Source: a virus. Taken from it: a DNA stretch of 53,788 nucleotides. Within the stretch, counting starts at the first letter, position 1, and every line of letters begins with the position of its first letter. Both the position numbers and the translations under genes were made by a program. Below are positions 1 through 9,842 of the stretch, in pieces. The notes below the pieces were generated by a model. It did no database searches. It was given only the letters and a program-made list of their open reading frames with translations, and was not told the origin of the DNA. Where the stretch lies: IMG/VR virus record IMGVR_UViG_3300027631_000027, positions 1 to 53,788 of that record. One strand, 5' to 3'.

Positions 1-542
1 CCACTAGATCCATTTCCACCAGGATTTCCGAAGTTACCAGCGTACTGGCCAGCGGCACCACCAGTGGTAATCGGAGTTGTTGAAGGTGCATATCCTGCTG
101 CACCATTTCCAGCATATCCCGTGGATTCTCCTCCAAATGAACTAGTACCAATACTAGTACCGCCACCGCCAGCACGGGCACGTAATAGTACTGTGCCTCC
201 ACGGGATATAGATGATTGTTGTCCAGCCAAAATAACAGCAGAGGAGTTGGTTCCTGCACTTCCCGAACCAACTACAACAGTTAACGATTCACCTGGCGTT
301 ACTACAAGGGATCGTAGATAGGACAAACTTCCAGCAAATCCACCTAAGTTACCATATGCGTAATTACCATTACCTTGCCCGGCACCAACTGCTACAGCCG
401 ACACCGTAGTTACTCCGGCGGGTACTATGAATGTATATGTACCAACTGTAGTATATGCAATCTGAGATTCCCCAGCACTACCAATTCCCCGTGCAAATGC
501 TCGTATGCTTCCAGCACTAAATGTTCCTAATAATGGTGTCAT
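1..542 (-). CDS. Glycine-rich tail fibre/adhesin protein, 3' end outside window
   Basis: The reading frame opens at an ATG at 542, right after the TAA of the upstream fibre gene (TAATATG junction), and runs off the left edge, so only the first 180 residues are seen. The N-terminus (MTPLLGTFSAGSIRAFARG) is followed by a beta-rich stretch (YTFIVPAGVTTVSAVAVGAG) and then Gly/Ser-rich runs such as GAGQGNGNYAYGN, ARAGGGG and GNFGNPGGNG. Glycine-rich sheets of this kind are common at the receptor-binding tips of phage tail fibres. Its place as the last visible gene of the fibre block fits a distal adhesin. The adhesin role is inferred; what is visible is composition, context and a clean start. Confidence 0.6.
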   Translation of the reverse strand, partial: MTPLLGTFSAGSIRAFARGIGSAGESQIAYTTVGTYTFIVPAGVTTVSAVAVGAGQGNGNYAYGNLGGFAGSLSYLRSLVVTPGESLTVVVGSGSAGTNSSAVILAGQQSSISRGGTVLLRARAGGGGTSIGTSSFGGESTGYAGNGAAGYAPSTTPITTGGAAGQYAGNFGNPGGNGSS

Positions 543-543
543 A

Positions 544-2598
544 TTATGTATACTTAGTAATTGAACCCAACAACACATACGTAGGAGTTGCTGATGTTTT
601 TATTATAGTAAATGTATGTGCATCTAAACTATTTGAGTTTGCCGAGCCAGATGTTCCGCCCTGCCAACGAGGAGTTATTGACGTTCCATCAATTTGATAT
701 GCCGATGCCGAATAGGCAGTGGTCGTATTTAATACCATTAGTGTCGTTGTTAAACTTTGCCCCGTAGACATTACACTGTTTAACGTTGTGCTTGCGTTGC
801 CACGGAAGTTTAACGTCCAATTTGTCGTGGAACTTGCACTATGAAATAATATTGCTTGATCTAATACATTATAGTTTAGTGTTGCTGGGGCGGCGGATGC
901 GGTGACTGATACTTTTTCAAATATTGATTGTACTGCCAGTGTTCCCGATACTATTTGCATAGAACCAGTATGTACAATTGAACCACTAGAAAAAATATTA
1001 TTTGCAAATACTTTATCCCACGGATTTATTAATGCACCTAAATTATATGCTGCAAAGATTGGAATAAACGCTCCCGCTCCAAACTGATATGTTGGTGTAT
1101 TATTTATAGTCATATTGACTACGTGATTTGTTTCTGCCCCAAACTCTACCGCAGTTGTAGTTGGATTTGCTCTTAGTAATGCGGTAACTGACCCCGATAC
1201 GTGTCTATATCCAATTGTACCATTTGTTAAGAATCCAAGTGAACTTGTATATGAACTTGCCGAAACGTTTCCTGCAACATAAATATTTCGTGGTCTACGT
1301 GTTGTGGGTCTTCCTATGTCATATGAATTGTCTGTAATATATTCTAAATTATTATATAATCCTAGAACTCCAGAAGTATCCAAGAACATTTTATTCGAAA
1401 GAGTTATTGCTGAACCAGAAGCTCCAAAGCCGCCGTGATACCAAATCCATCCCGTGGACGCTATTTGTGAGAACACCGCAGAGCTTGCAGCCTTGGCCCG
1501 AACGCCCGCAGATCCATCGTAAACTACATTTGATGTTATGTCAACGGAGCTACCAGCAAATAATAAGGCGTCACTTCCTCTTTCAAAATCAATGCCTGCA
1601 TAACTGGCAGGGAACCAATTAGCCAAAATTTTACTTCCATAACTTCCATATGTTAATGAAAGAAATCCGTCTTTCAGCATTGTAGTAATACCGTTTGCAC
1701 TACTACTTTCCACTAAAATAGAAGAGGACACATATACATTTCTAGGACGATTTGTTTTATCTGCACCGATATCATGTGCGCCAGCCGGAGCAAATAATAA
1801 ATTACCACGTAATGTAGATATTCCATTAACATCTAATGTGGTAGAGGGAGTTGTTGTTCCAATACCAACATTTCCACCAAATGCTTGAATGGCAAGATTT
1901 TTCCATGCGGTAGCTCTATGAATACTGTGTACAAATCCGTAGTCTCCCGTATTATCATATCCAATGCCCACAAATTTATCAACATTTGATGGATTTGCTA
2001 CTGCAAGACGAGGAGTGACACCACCATCAGTGCCAGGTGTAAGATTTCCAATACCAATATTTCCCGCAGTTTGATATATTGCACTGGAACTTTGTGCAGT
2101 TGCGCTGATCCACAATGGAATGTAGTTTGCGGTACCACCTGTCAAATTACTTGCTGTTGCGGCCCAACTCGCGGTACCAATCAATGTTCCTGTCAATGAA
2201 CCAGAGAATGATCCCGTATTAATTTGTGTAGAACTGGAGACGGTTCCCGCAGGTAATAACACGGTAACTTGTGCAGAACTGCTAACAATACCTACGGGTA
2301 TATTGGATAGTCCGGCGTAGGATACTTGTCCCGAACTAGATACAATACCCGATGGAATGTTGGAGAGTCCTGCATACGATATTTGTCCTGAACTTGATAC
2401 CGTTCCCACAGGTAAGAATGCCGTAACTTGTGCAGAACTAGATACAATGTTTGTGGGTATATTAGAAAGACCTGTGTAGGATACTTGGCCAGAACTACTG
2501 ACTGTTCCAGCCGGTAGTATAGTTGGTGCAAAGGAAGCAGAGGTTGCCAACGTAATCAGACTTTGATTACCTGTGTGTAATTGAATAGTTCTACTCAT
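544..2598 (-). CDS. Repetitive tail-fibre protein, 684 aa
   Basis: The N-terminal quarter (about residues 25-125) has five near-identical copies of a roughly 21-residue unit with the core VSSSGQVSYAGLSNIP. A TGSFSGSLTGTLIGTASWAATAS segment follows, of the type found in the two neighbouring fibre genes. The middle and C-terminus alternate short beta motifs with a repeated phrase (NRPRNVYVSSS, then RRPRNIYVAGNVS). This recalls the IGxxxxRPRNVYV element seen near the ends of many environmental phage fibres. No enzymatic motif or chaperone domain is evident. It lies 1 nt from the genes on either side, in one minus-strand transcription unit. I call it a trimeric fibre shaft/knob protein by composition and context; receptor specificity is unknown. 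Confidence 0.7.
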   Translation of the reverse strand: MSRTIQLHTGNQSLITLATSASFAPTILPAGTVSSSGQVSYTGLSNIPTNIVSSSAQVTAFLPVGTVSSSGQISYAGLSNIPSGIVSSSGQVSYAGLSNIPVGIVSSSAQVTVLLPAGTVSSSTQINTGSFSGSLTGTLIGTASWAATASNLTGGTANYIPLWISATAQSSSAIYQTAGNIGIGNLTPGTDGGVTPRLAVANPSNVDKFVGIGYDNTGDYGFVHSIHRATAWKNLAIQAFGGNVGIGTTTPSTTLDVNGISTLRGNLLFAPAGAHDIGADKTNRPRNVYVSSSILVESSSANGITTMLKDGFLSLTYGSYGSKILANWFPASYAGIDFERGSDALLFAGSSVDITSNVVYDGSAGVRAKAASSAVFSQIASTGWIWYHGGFGASGSAITLSNKMFLDTSGVLGLYNNLEYITDNSYDIGRPTTRRPRNIYVAGNVSASSYTSSLGFLTNGTIGYRHVSGSVTALLRANPTTTAVEFGAETNHVVNMTINNTPTYQFGAGAFIPIFAAYNLGALINPWDKVFANNIFSSGSIVHTGSMQIVSGTLAVQSIFEKVSVTASAAPATLNYNVLDQAILFHSASSTTNWTLNFRGNASTTLNSVMSTGQSLTTTLMVLNTTTAYSASAYQIDGTSITPRWQGGTSGSANSNSLDAHTFTIIKTSATPTYVLLGSITKYT
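2230..2515 (-). repeat. Tandem repeat coding VSSSGQVSYAGLSNIP units
   Basis: About five tandem copies of a 60-66 nt unit lie inside the fibre gene. Each codes a phrase like VSSS(G/A)QV(S/T), alternating between YAGLSNIP and FLPVGT/LLPAGT. Copies differ mainly at third positions, so selection acts on the protein while the DNA drifts. Such units can expand or contract by recombination and change shaft length. Confidence 0.8.
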
Positions 2599-2599
2599 A

Positions 2600-5500
2600 T
2601 TATAATTTTCTCAAGAGTCGCACCGACCGGTACTCTACTGTTCCCGGTGGTGTTGAATTTTCACTAAATCTAATTCGCATTTGCCACGAACCACTGGCAA
2701 TTGGAACGGTGACCCGTTCGGTTGCTGATAATGCGTTGGTTGTATTTACAAACGATACATTTACGTTTGAACCTGCCCCATCGTAACTTCCCGACCCGAT
2801 TGATCTAAATAATTCGTTATATTGAACGGTAACTACATTTTGTATACCGTCGTATCCGTCGTTAATATAAATATTACCATGAATAATGTTGCGATAATTA
2901 CTACTTCCTGCGGTGTTTGGGTTATATTGCGTAAGTAATTCATATACCGCAGGACCAGTGGGAACTAATGAAGTTACAGTAACTCCCGTGTCATAAAAAT
3001 AATCACCGATTCCAATGGAACTTGATGTTTGTGTTAAGATGTTGCCAAGTACACCTGTTGCTTGAATTGACCCAGTAAATGACCCAGTAAATGAACCCGA
3101 ATATGCTCCCAATCCCGTGATACTTCCGCCCGAAATAACTTCTACCGTATCTGCTAATATTGCCCGACTTGCACTAACTGCATACGATGCCGAGACGACA
3201 AAGGATGATGAAATTGCCACTGACGATGATTGTGCCCAACTGCTGGTACCAAACGTAGACCCGCTGTGCGTTCCGATGAACGAACCAGTAAACGAGCCTG
3301 TGTTAACGGCAAACGTAATTGACGTTGCTGCAGAAGAAGTTGTGGCAAATGAGGATGAAAGTGCGTAGGAAGCAGAAGTAACAATACCACCAACTGCTCC
3401 CGCTGCTACATATGACGCAGTTATTGCAAATGATGCAGTTGACGGAGTAAACGTAATGGACGTTGCTGCAGAAGCCGTTAATGCGTAGGATGAACTCAAC
3501 GACGAAGAAGCGTAAGACGCCGACGTTGCTGCAGAAGCCGTTAATGCGTAGGATGAACTCAACGACGAAGAAGCGTAAGACGCCGACGTTGCAAACGATG
3601 ACGTTAGTGCGTAGGACGCAGTGGGTGGAGTAAACGTAATGGACGTTGCTGCGGAAGCCGTTAGTGCGTAAGATGAACTCAACGACGAAGAAGCGTAGGA
3701 CGCCGACGTAGCAAAGAATGAACGTGAAGCGTAAGACGCAGACGTAGCAAACGATGACGTTAGTGCGTAAGACGCCGTGGGTGGAGTAAACGTAATGGAC
3801 GTTGCTGCGGAAGCCGTTAATGCGTAAGATGCCGATAACACGGTTCCTGCTACGTAAGACGCAGAAGTTGCAAAGAATGATTGAGAAGCGTAGGACGAAC
3901 TTAACGACGAAGAAGCGTAAGACGCAGATGTTGCAAAAAATGATTGTGATGCATAGGATGAACTAACTGCGTTTATTGCATTTGAAGAACTTAGTGCATA
4001 AGACGAACTTAGCGACGAAGAAGCGTAAGACGCTGAGGTTGCAAATGATGCAGTACCATATAAAGATCCGGTGAATGATCCAGAGAATGATCCTGTACTT
4101 AACGATGATGGTAATATTACATTAATAGATGCCGTTGCAAATGAAACTGTTGCCGTTAGATAATTACCAAATTCTATTCTACCTGCGTTTCCTAGGAAAG
4201 TTCCTTCGTCAGTAATATCTACTCCTGCTCCTACTGCACTTAAATTAGTTAATGCCGACCCATCGCCAGTAAATTTTCCGGTAAATGAACCAGAAAATGA
4301 TCCCGTATTAGAAATTGGTGCATATGATGCACTTGTTGCATAACTTGCCGTTGTTGTGAATGATGATGAAATTGAAATAAATGACTGTGACGCATAGGAC
4401 GAACTTAATGCAATTACTCCATAAGAAGAACTTATTGCGTAGGATGAACTCAATGAAGAAGAAGCGTAAGACGCCGACGTTGCAAACGATGACGTTAGTG
4501 CGTAGGACGCAGTTGACGGAGTAAACGTGATGGACGTTGCGGCGGAGGCCGTTAATGCGTAAGACGCCGAAAGTACGTTTCCTACTACGTAAGACGCAGT
4601 AGTAGAAAACGATGACGTTAATGCGTAAGACGCTGTAGGTGGAGTAAACGTAATGGACGTTGCTGCGGAGGCCGTTAATGCGTAAGACGAACTTAACGAC
4701 GAAGAAGCATAAGATGCAGAGGTTGCAAAGAACGATTGTGACGCATAAGATGCTGAAGTTGCAATAGATGCCGTTAGTGCGTAGGATGCTGACAAAATAT
4801 TTCCTGCTACATAGGACGCCGTTGTGGCTATAGATGAGGTTAATGCGTAAGATGCGGTTGGTGGAGTAAACGTAATTGACGTTGCAGCGGAAGCCGTAGT
4901 TGCAAATGACGCAGATGTAACGTTATTGGCCCAACTTGCCGTGGTAGCAAAGGACGAACTTGCAATTGGATTGGAAGAACTAATGTTGGTAGTCCATATG
5001 GTCTTAACACGTTGGCCGGTCAACCCAATATCCATTGTATTACCAAAATTTGGTAATAAACGTTGGCTCGTGTCAATATACCATGCAGTAGTTCCGTTTG
5101 TCATGAAGGAGATTATACCACCGCCAGTATCAGTTCCTAGTCTAAAATCTCCCGTGGAATATCGTAAAAATGCAGTATTACCGACAAAATTTAATTGTGG
5201 GTTGTGATTAATAGTTAGAGTATTAAATAAAGTAGTAGAACCCGAAACTGAGAGTGAACCTGTATTACTCAGACTTCCCGATATAATTGCACTGCCCGTA
5301 AATGGGAATACTGATGCGTTAGTTACATAACTTGACGTAAGTGCATACGAGGCCGAAGTGGCAATTGATGAACTTATCGATACACTTGCGGTTCCAAAAA
5401 TAGATCCAGTAAATGATCCAGTAAATGAACCCGAATATGCTCCCAATCCAGTTATACTTCCACCGGCAACAATTTCTACTGCGTCTGCTACTATTGCATG

Positions 5501-5710
5501 ACTTGCACTTAGTGCATATGAAGCAGAAAGAACATTTCCTGCTACATAGGATGCTGTGGTAGCATATGACGCACTGGTAGTTGAAAATATTAACGAACTA
5601 GTAGATACTGTATTCCACAGTCCCCTAGTTTGGTCATAGATTGGAATGTGATTATTTTGTGGGTCACCTATTTTAATATCTAATGGTAGCCGCGTGGTAT
5701 ATTTTCCCAT
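2600..5710 (-). CDS. SASYA-repeat tail-fibre protein, 1036 aa
   Basis: Most of this protein is built from short degenerate repeats with cores SASYA, TASYA and SSSYA, often joined by ALTASAATSITFTPPT. They are interspersed with GSFSGSFTGSL blocks, a motif shared with the flanking fibre genes. Two non-repetitive islands occur. One near residues 160-235 (NHNPQLNFVGNTAFLRYSTG, then DTSQRLLPNFGNTMDIG) resembles fibre decoration domains. The other is the C-terminal domain after about residue 860, ending in VEYRSVRLLRKL. The alternation of small and aromatic residues every five to seven positions suggests an elongated beta-fibrous trimer. The protein is very poor in charged residues along the repeats. 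It is co-directional with and only a few bases from its neighbours. Function as a fibre shaft is inferred. Confidence 0.7.
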   Translation of the reverse strand: MGKYTTRLPLDIKIGDPQNNHIPIYDQTRGLWNTVSTSSLIFSTTSASYATTASYVAGNVLSASYALSASHAIVADAVEIVAGGSITGLGAYSGSFTGSFTGSIFGTASVSISSSIATSASYALTSSYVTNASVFPFTGSAIISGSLSNTGSLSVSGSTTLFNTLTINHNPQLNFVGNTAFLRYSTGDFRLGTDTGGGIISFMTNGTTAWYIDTSQRLLPNFGNTMDIGLTGQRVKTIWTTNISSSNPIASSSFATTASWANNVTSASFATTASAATSITFTPPTASYALTSSIATTASYVAGNILSASYALTASIATSASYASQSFFATSASYASSSLSSSYALTASAATSITFTPPTASYALTSSFSTTASYVVGNVLSASYALTASAATSITFTPSTASYALTSSFATSASYASSSLSSSYAISSSYGVIALSSSYASQSFISISSSFTTTASYATSASYAPISNTGSFSGSFTGKFTGDGSALTNLSAVGAGVDITDEGTFLGNAGRIEFGNYLTATVSFATASINVILPSSLSTGSFSGSFTGSLYGTASFATSASYASSSLSSSYALSSSNAINAVSSSYASQSFFATSASYASSSLSSSYASQSFFATSASYVAGTVLSASYALTASAATSITFTPPTASYALTSSFATSASYASRSFFATSASYASSSLSSSYALTASAATSITFTPPTASYALTSSFATSASYASSSLSSSYALTASAATSASYASSSLSSSYALTASAATSITFTPSTASFAITASYVAAGAVGGIVTSASYALSSSFATTSSAATSITFAVNTGSFTGSFIGTHSGSTFGTSSWAQSSSVAISSSFVVSASYAVSASRAILADTVEVISGGSITGLGAYSGSFTGSFTGSIQATGVLGNILTQTSSSIGIGDYFYDTGVTVTSLVPTGPAVYELLTQYNPNTAGSSNYRNIIHGNIYINDGYDGIQNVVTVQYNELFRSIGSGSYDGAGSNVNVSFVNTTNALSATERVTVPIASGSWQMRIRFSENSTPPGTVEYRSVRLLRKL
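3420..4960 (-). repeat. Degenerate SASYA/SSSYA coding repeat array
   Basis: Dozens of short related units occur here (plus-strand flavours such as gaagcgtaagacgc and gacgttgctgcggaagcc), coding ASYALTAS, ATSASYASSSLSSSYA and SITFTPPTASYALTSS. Larger blocks of about 100-150 bases recur almost exactly, for example around 3470, 3540, 3650 and 3790. This shows recent segmental duplication on top of an older short repeat. It is translated throughout, so it is a coding repeat and not a CRISPR array. Confidence 0.8.
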
Positions 5711-5718
5711 ATTATATA

Positions 5719-6057
5719 TTAGGTATTTGCGTTTTCAAGAATGGACAGTGCTGCCTGTATTGCTCCTGAATTGGACGCGCTCACCACTAGACTATTACTA
5801 GTTTCTAACACCACTCGACCACTAAATGGATTCAGAGTTTCTTTTGTTGGAACCAATGCTTCCACTAAAATTGATGCCGTAACTGACCCACTAACCAATC
5901 GAACACTTACTCGTTGGTCCGTTGTAGAATAATTGGCAAGATGTAACGATAAAATAATTGTCGATACATTTACCGGAGTTGTATAAATAATATTTTCTCC
6001 ACCATTTAAATCTTTTGGTACGAGTTTAAATGTATTAATTGGTATTTTTGTTGCCAT
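5719..6057 (-). CDS. Small tail-fibre-associated protein, 112 aa
   Basis: This is an unrecognised protein beginning MATKIPINTFKLVPKDL. It reads as a compact beta sandwich: alternating hydrophobic strands (VNVSTIILSLHLANYS, QRVSVRLVSGS, GRVVLETSNSLVVSAS), no cysteine and no catalytic motif. It sits between the 1240-residue and 1036-residue fibre genes, with short gaps on both sides. It could be a small virion decoration or a fibre attachment protein; its size and place between fibre genes are the only clues. No homologue is claimed. Confidence 0.55.
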   Translation of the reverse strand: MATKIPINTFKLVPKDLNGGENIIYTTPVNVSTIILSLHLANYSTTDQRVSVRLVSGSVTASILVEALVPTKETLNPFSGRVVLETSNSLVVSASNSGAIQAALSILENANT

Positions 6058-6070
6058 GAATATTTCCTAT

Positions 6071-9000
6071 TTAAATGGATTCTAATGCCAATTGCAATGG
6101 AGTAACTTGTGCAGCAATTGATTTACTAAAAGTTCTTCCATCAATCGTTCCGGTGTCTTGTCGAATGATAAAGTCGTTTCCTGCGTAAAAATCTCCAGTT
6201 TCATCACCTGACGTATGATATACTCGTCCGCCGTCTTCTTCGTATACTCGCAGTTCAATATTTGTTACGCCAACACCGGATTGGTTTGCGGGAAGTGCCA
6301 AGAAGTTTACACCAGAACCTGCATAGGAAAAGTCATGTGACGTAGAGGTAACTAATGATCCAAACTCTTGTAACAAGGTGGGTTCTACGTTTATAACAAC
6401 ACTTTGAAGTGTTTTTATTCCCACATCTAATGATTGACTTAGTTTTAACTTAGCGGATGCATTTAATCCCCCAATTGTATATATATAGTCCCGTATATAC
6501 TTATATGACGCAGTAAAGTCATGTGTCATCTTAAGTCCGTCGTTTACACGAAATGCGGCAATAGCACCTTTGTCAAATCCGCTGGCACTGTTGATTGTGT
6601 AAATACTCCCCACGCTTATATCTTGTCCCTGAAATAATCCTTGGACGAAATTTGATGTTCGTGAGGCCGATACTACCAATAAATCTGCGGCAATTGCATC
6701 AATTAATAATCCAGAATCTTTAATAGTTGAAGCAGATACGGCAGTATTTGTGGAATATGACGATGAATAATTCCCACTCACTATCAGATTATTCATCATA
6801 TATGTCTGTATATTTGACTTTTGTGCTACTACCGTTGCATAATCTACTGAACTGGTGTAATTACTTACTGTTGAAATATCGGGAATAACTAGTATTCTCT
6901 TTCCTTTAGATCGTAATCCATAATCACCAAACGTGGTGTTTGAATTCAACAATGACGCATGTCCACCGTCAATTGCAAATATACCTACACGAGAAAAATT
7001 GGTAAAGAAGGATACTTGTTGTGCATATCCACGCCCACGAACACATAATCCAATCCCATTAAATGCTACCTGCGTATAGGCATCCACAATCATAGATTTC
7101 AATGGACTATATCCATCTAGTACAGAGTCATCCACAATCATACCACCCGGCCCGTTTCCGACTAAAATATTTCCGTCATTTGGTGTTAATGGCGTGTAGA
7201 ATTTATCCTGTGGGGCACGGGCAGATGTACAGTTTTGAATGTATGGGGAAGTTGCAATTGACGCACTTGGTGCAAAGGCAAAGAAGAATCCTTTACGGGG
7301 ATCTTCTAAATTATCAATTTCGCAACCTTCCAACCGAAGACCGTATGCATACGTACCGTTATTCATCAAGAATAAATTTTCCCCCTTGGTAGCGTCGGTA
7401 GGGGATACAACGACAGTACGTAAATCGTCACCATAAATAGAAGTATATGGGGGAACCCAAATTGATGCACTTTCGATATAATATCCTGTTTTTACTTTGA
7501 TGGTAATTCGAAGTGGTGGAATGCGTGGATTTGCGGCAATACTTGCACTTGCAGCAACCGCAGCGGCTTTAATGGTTCTGAATGCACTTACCAATGTCTT
7601 TCCATCATTTGCATCTGACCCTTCTTGGGTAACATAATAGGTAGTTTCTAAATATCCGAGTTGACTTGATTGTACTTTTTGTGCAAATGACGCTGTTGTA
7701 GCAAATGACGCCGTTACTAATCCAATTGACGCAGTGGACGATGCTAACGATACCGTAAGATTATCAGTAAAATTTAATATTGCTGCATTACCTAATATTG
7801 TTCCGTGGTCAGAAACAGTTGACCCAGAATTTGCTGAAGTGAGTCCTATCAATCCCGACCCATCTCCAGTAAATATTCCTTTAAAACTCCCGGTAAATGA
7901 CCCCGTGTTTATTCCTGCAGGTAATCCTGAAGGAAGTACATATGACGCTGTTACTGCATATGATGCAGAAGCTGCAATAGTTTGTGGAATGATAGACCCA
8001 GTAAAGTATACTGGTGTGGAAATTGTATACAGTCCCGTAGAGTTATTATTAACGTCTAAATAATCGGCTCTGAAGGTTAAGACGGACGTTTGATAGTTTG
8101 TATTGGGAATAAGTATATCAATTTCATCTGGACTAAAAAATGGTTCTTGTGCAGGTTTTATTGATACGTTTGCAATGTCCCAAAATCCACCATATGCAAC
8201 AAATCGTAATCCAAAATTTCCGGTAGTAATAATTTTTGGAGTAAAATTAAATTCCGTATTTTCAAAATTTTGCCGCTGAAATGTAGCTATTGGTGTCAAC
8301 GTTCCCAGTAATTGTCCACGACTATCAGTTTCTAATAGTTGTGTACCAAACCCACCTTCCCGCACTAAATATATTTCTAATGAATAGTCATCTTGATTTA
8401 ATGTAATCGACGATGACATTTTACTTACTATGGCGTCAAACGTTAATGTATATTCAACCCGTGGAAATATTTGTATTGTATTGGTATTTTTGGTACCAAT
8501 AAAATATGAAATGTTATTAACATAACTATTATTAACTATTTGCGGAGTAGATGAGATTGCATCCATCAATGTAGTGGACGATTGCACAATTGGCAAATAT
8601 GATGACGATAATGATGAAGAAATATAGTACGCAGGCAATATTGGATTACTTGCATTTTTTTGAAGTGACATAGTTTCACTATACCAGTAATCACTAATTT
8701 TTATATCAGCAAACTGTCCCGTTTCTACCATTCTACTACTACTATCAATAGTTAATAATTCAGAAACCGTAGTGTTTACATCACCCAATGCTATAAACTC
8801 CCCAGGTTCAGTAGACGGTTTATATGCAAGTCGTACTTTATGAATCTCACCGGATGTAGTTTTTAAATCAACCAATCGAAGTTTTGCAAACGATACAGAC
8901 GACCCTGTATTAACTGTTAGCAGTTTATTATATTGAATATTAATACTACTACTTACCGTGACTACCCCAAACGGTTGAATGCTAGCAGTATATATTCCAC

Positions 9001-9793
9001 TACTACTTAAAATTGCGTTCGATATTAAATTATTTTTATTAGTATAAATTAAGACACCTTGCGATTCCGCAAGAGTATTATTATAAATTTTGGTAATTGG
9101 TATATTGATACTTGCGGTTTCAGAAATTGTACTATTACTAAAGGCAATCGTTCCTGTGATAAACCCGTCAAGGTAGTCTGAGTTGTATTGTGACGACCCC
9201 TGCGTTTTTAATAAATATCCATTTGGAAATACATTAAAATATTGTTGAGTAAGTTCAACATCCACCGGAACTCTAAGTTGTTGTACGAATACTGACGAAC
9301 TCGGTGCATAATAAAACTTTTCAGTGGCTACTATAGATGGCGTCTTTTCAAACCTAATAGGAGTTTTATTTTCTATTAATGGAGAAATAATAACATCTAC
9401 TATCCAACGCACATTATATTTATTTTTCCACACTGCAGGTATGGGTCTACCGTCCAAATATGTTTCTGCGCATCCCAATAATACTAGTTTTCCGGCCCCA
9501 ATCGGTGTATCGTTATATACTTCAATTTGTATAAGACGGGAACTTCCTTCAACAAATGAACTAACAGGGGCACTGTATACTGTACTACCATCTTTATTTA
9601 ATATTTCTACGAGTATTCTTGAATTAGGTTTTAATACACTCGCACCTGCCACAAGAAACGCGTTACGGCCGCCATAAAAGTTACCATCAAATTGTGATAC
9701 TTTGAAGTAATCTGATCTGGTGGCCTTATCTTCTATAAGGACATCGTATTTATAAAGATTTAACGGTTGTATAGATTTTCTAGTGCGTGCCAT
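6071..9793 (-). CDS. Large tail fibre/tailspike with a right-handed beta-helix region, 1240 aa
   Basis: The N-terminal part (residues 1-600) is a series of beta-rich domains rich in Ser/Tyr/Asn. A GSFTGSFKGIFTGDGSGLIGL segment at about 640-665 is shared with the neighbouring SASYA fibre. At about residue 718 the sequence YYVTQEGSDANDGKTL followed by SAFRTIKAAA matches the start of DUF1565/pectate-lyase-like parallel beta-helices. The following roughly 260 residues (FLMNNGTYAYGLRLEGCEID, GILVGN-type turns) fit such a helix. Beta-helices in phage tailspikes often bind or cut surface polysaccharide, but I see no clear catalytic Asp/Glu pair. A TATTTATA motif lies 28 nt before the start. Fibre or spike assignment is fairly secure; enzymatic activity is open. 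Confidence 0.75.
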   Translation of the reverse strand: MARTRKSIQPLNLYKYDVLIEDKATRSDYFKVSQFDGNFYGGRNAFLVAGASVLKPNSRILVEILNKDGSTVYSAPVSSFVEGSSRLIQIEVYNDTPIGAGKLVLLGCAETYLDGRPIPAVWKNKYNVRWIVDVIISPLIENKTPIRFEKTPSIVATEKFYYAPSSSVFVQQLRVPVDVELTQQYFNVFPNGYLLKTQGSSQYNSDYLDGFITGTIAFSNSTISETASINIPITKIYNNTLAESQGVLIYTNKNNLISNAILSSSGIYTASIQPFGVVTVSSSINIQYNKLLTVNTGSSVSFAKLRLVDLKTTSGEIHKVRLAYKPSTEPGEFIALGDVNTTVSELLTIDSSSRMVETGQFADIKISDYWYSETMSLQKNASNPILPAYYISSSLSSSYLPIVQSSTTLMDAISSTPQIVNNSYVNNISYFIGTKNTNTIQIFPRVEYTLTFDAIVSKMSSSITLNQDDYSLEIYLVREGGFGTQLLETDSRGQLLGTLTPIATFQRQNFENTEFNFTPKIITTGNFGLRFVAYGGFWDIANVSIKPAQEPFFSPDEIDILIPNTNYQTSVLTFRADYLDVNNNSTGLYTISTPVYFTGSIIPQTIAASASYAVTASYVLPSGLPAGINTGSFTGSFKGIFTGDGSGLIGLTSANSGSTVSDHGTILGNAAILNFTDNLTVSLASSTASIGLVTASFATTASFAQKVQSSQLGYLETTYYVTQEGSDANDGKTLVSAFRTIKAAAVAASASIAANPRIPPLRITIKVKTGYYIESASIWVPPYTSIYGDDLRTVVVSPTDATKGENLFLMNNGTYAYGLRLEGCEIDNLEDPRKGFFFAFAPSASIATSPYIQNCTSARAPQDKFYTPLTPNDGNILVGNGPGGMIVDDSVLDGYSPLKSMIVDAYTQVAFNGIGLCVRGRGYAQQVSFFTNFSRVGIFAIDGGHASLLNSNTTFGDYGLRSKGKRILVIPDISTVSNYTSSVDYATVVAQKSNIQTYMMNNLIVSGNYSSSYSTNTAVSASTIKDSGLLIDAIAADLLVVSASRTSNFVQGLFQGQDISVGSIYTINSASGFDKGAIAAFRVNDGLKMTHDFTASYKYIRDYIYTIGGLNASAKLKLSQSLDVGIKTLQSVVINVEPTLLQEFGSLVTSTSHDFSYAGSGVNFLALPANQSGVGVTNIELRVYEEDGGRVYHTSGDETGDFYAGNDFIIRQDTGTIDGRTFSKSIAAQVTPLQLALESI

Positions 9794-9821
9794 TTACTTC
9801 TCGGTTATATCTACAGGTATG

Positions 9822-9829
9822 TATAAATA
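9822..9829 (-). promoter_or_regulatory. Candidate late-promoter motif TATTTATA
   Basis: Coding-strand TATTTATA (plus strand TATAAATA), 28 nt before the ATG of the 1240-residue fibre gene, in the short gap after the recombination nuclease gene. It belongs to a set found at the same distance from other genes in the window. Confidence 0.45.
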
Positions 9830-9842
9830 GTTTACCCCGCAC

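Noticed and set aside
64-321. Plus-strand ORF of 85 residues at the left edge
   Set aside because: It is antisense to the glycine-rich fibre gene, is Pro-rich as expected for the complement of Gly codons, and has no ribosome site.
3420-4960. CRISPR-like repetitive region
   Set aside because: Repeats are in frame, lack regular unique spacers and code a fibre protein. No cas genes are present.
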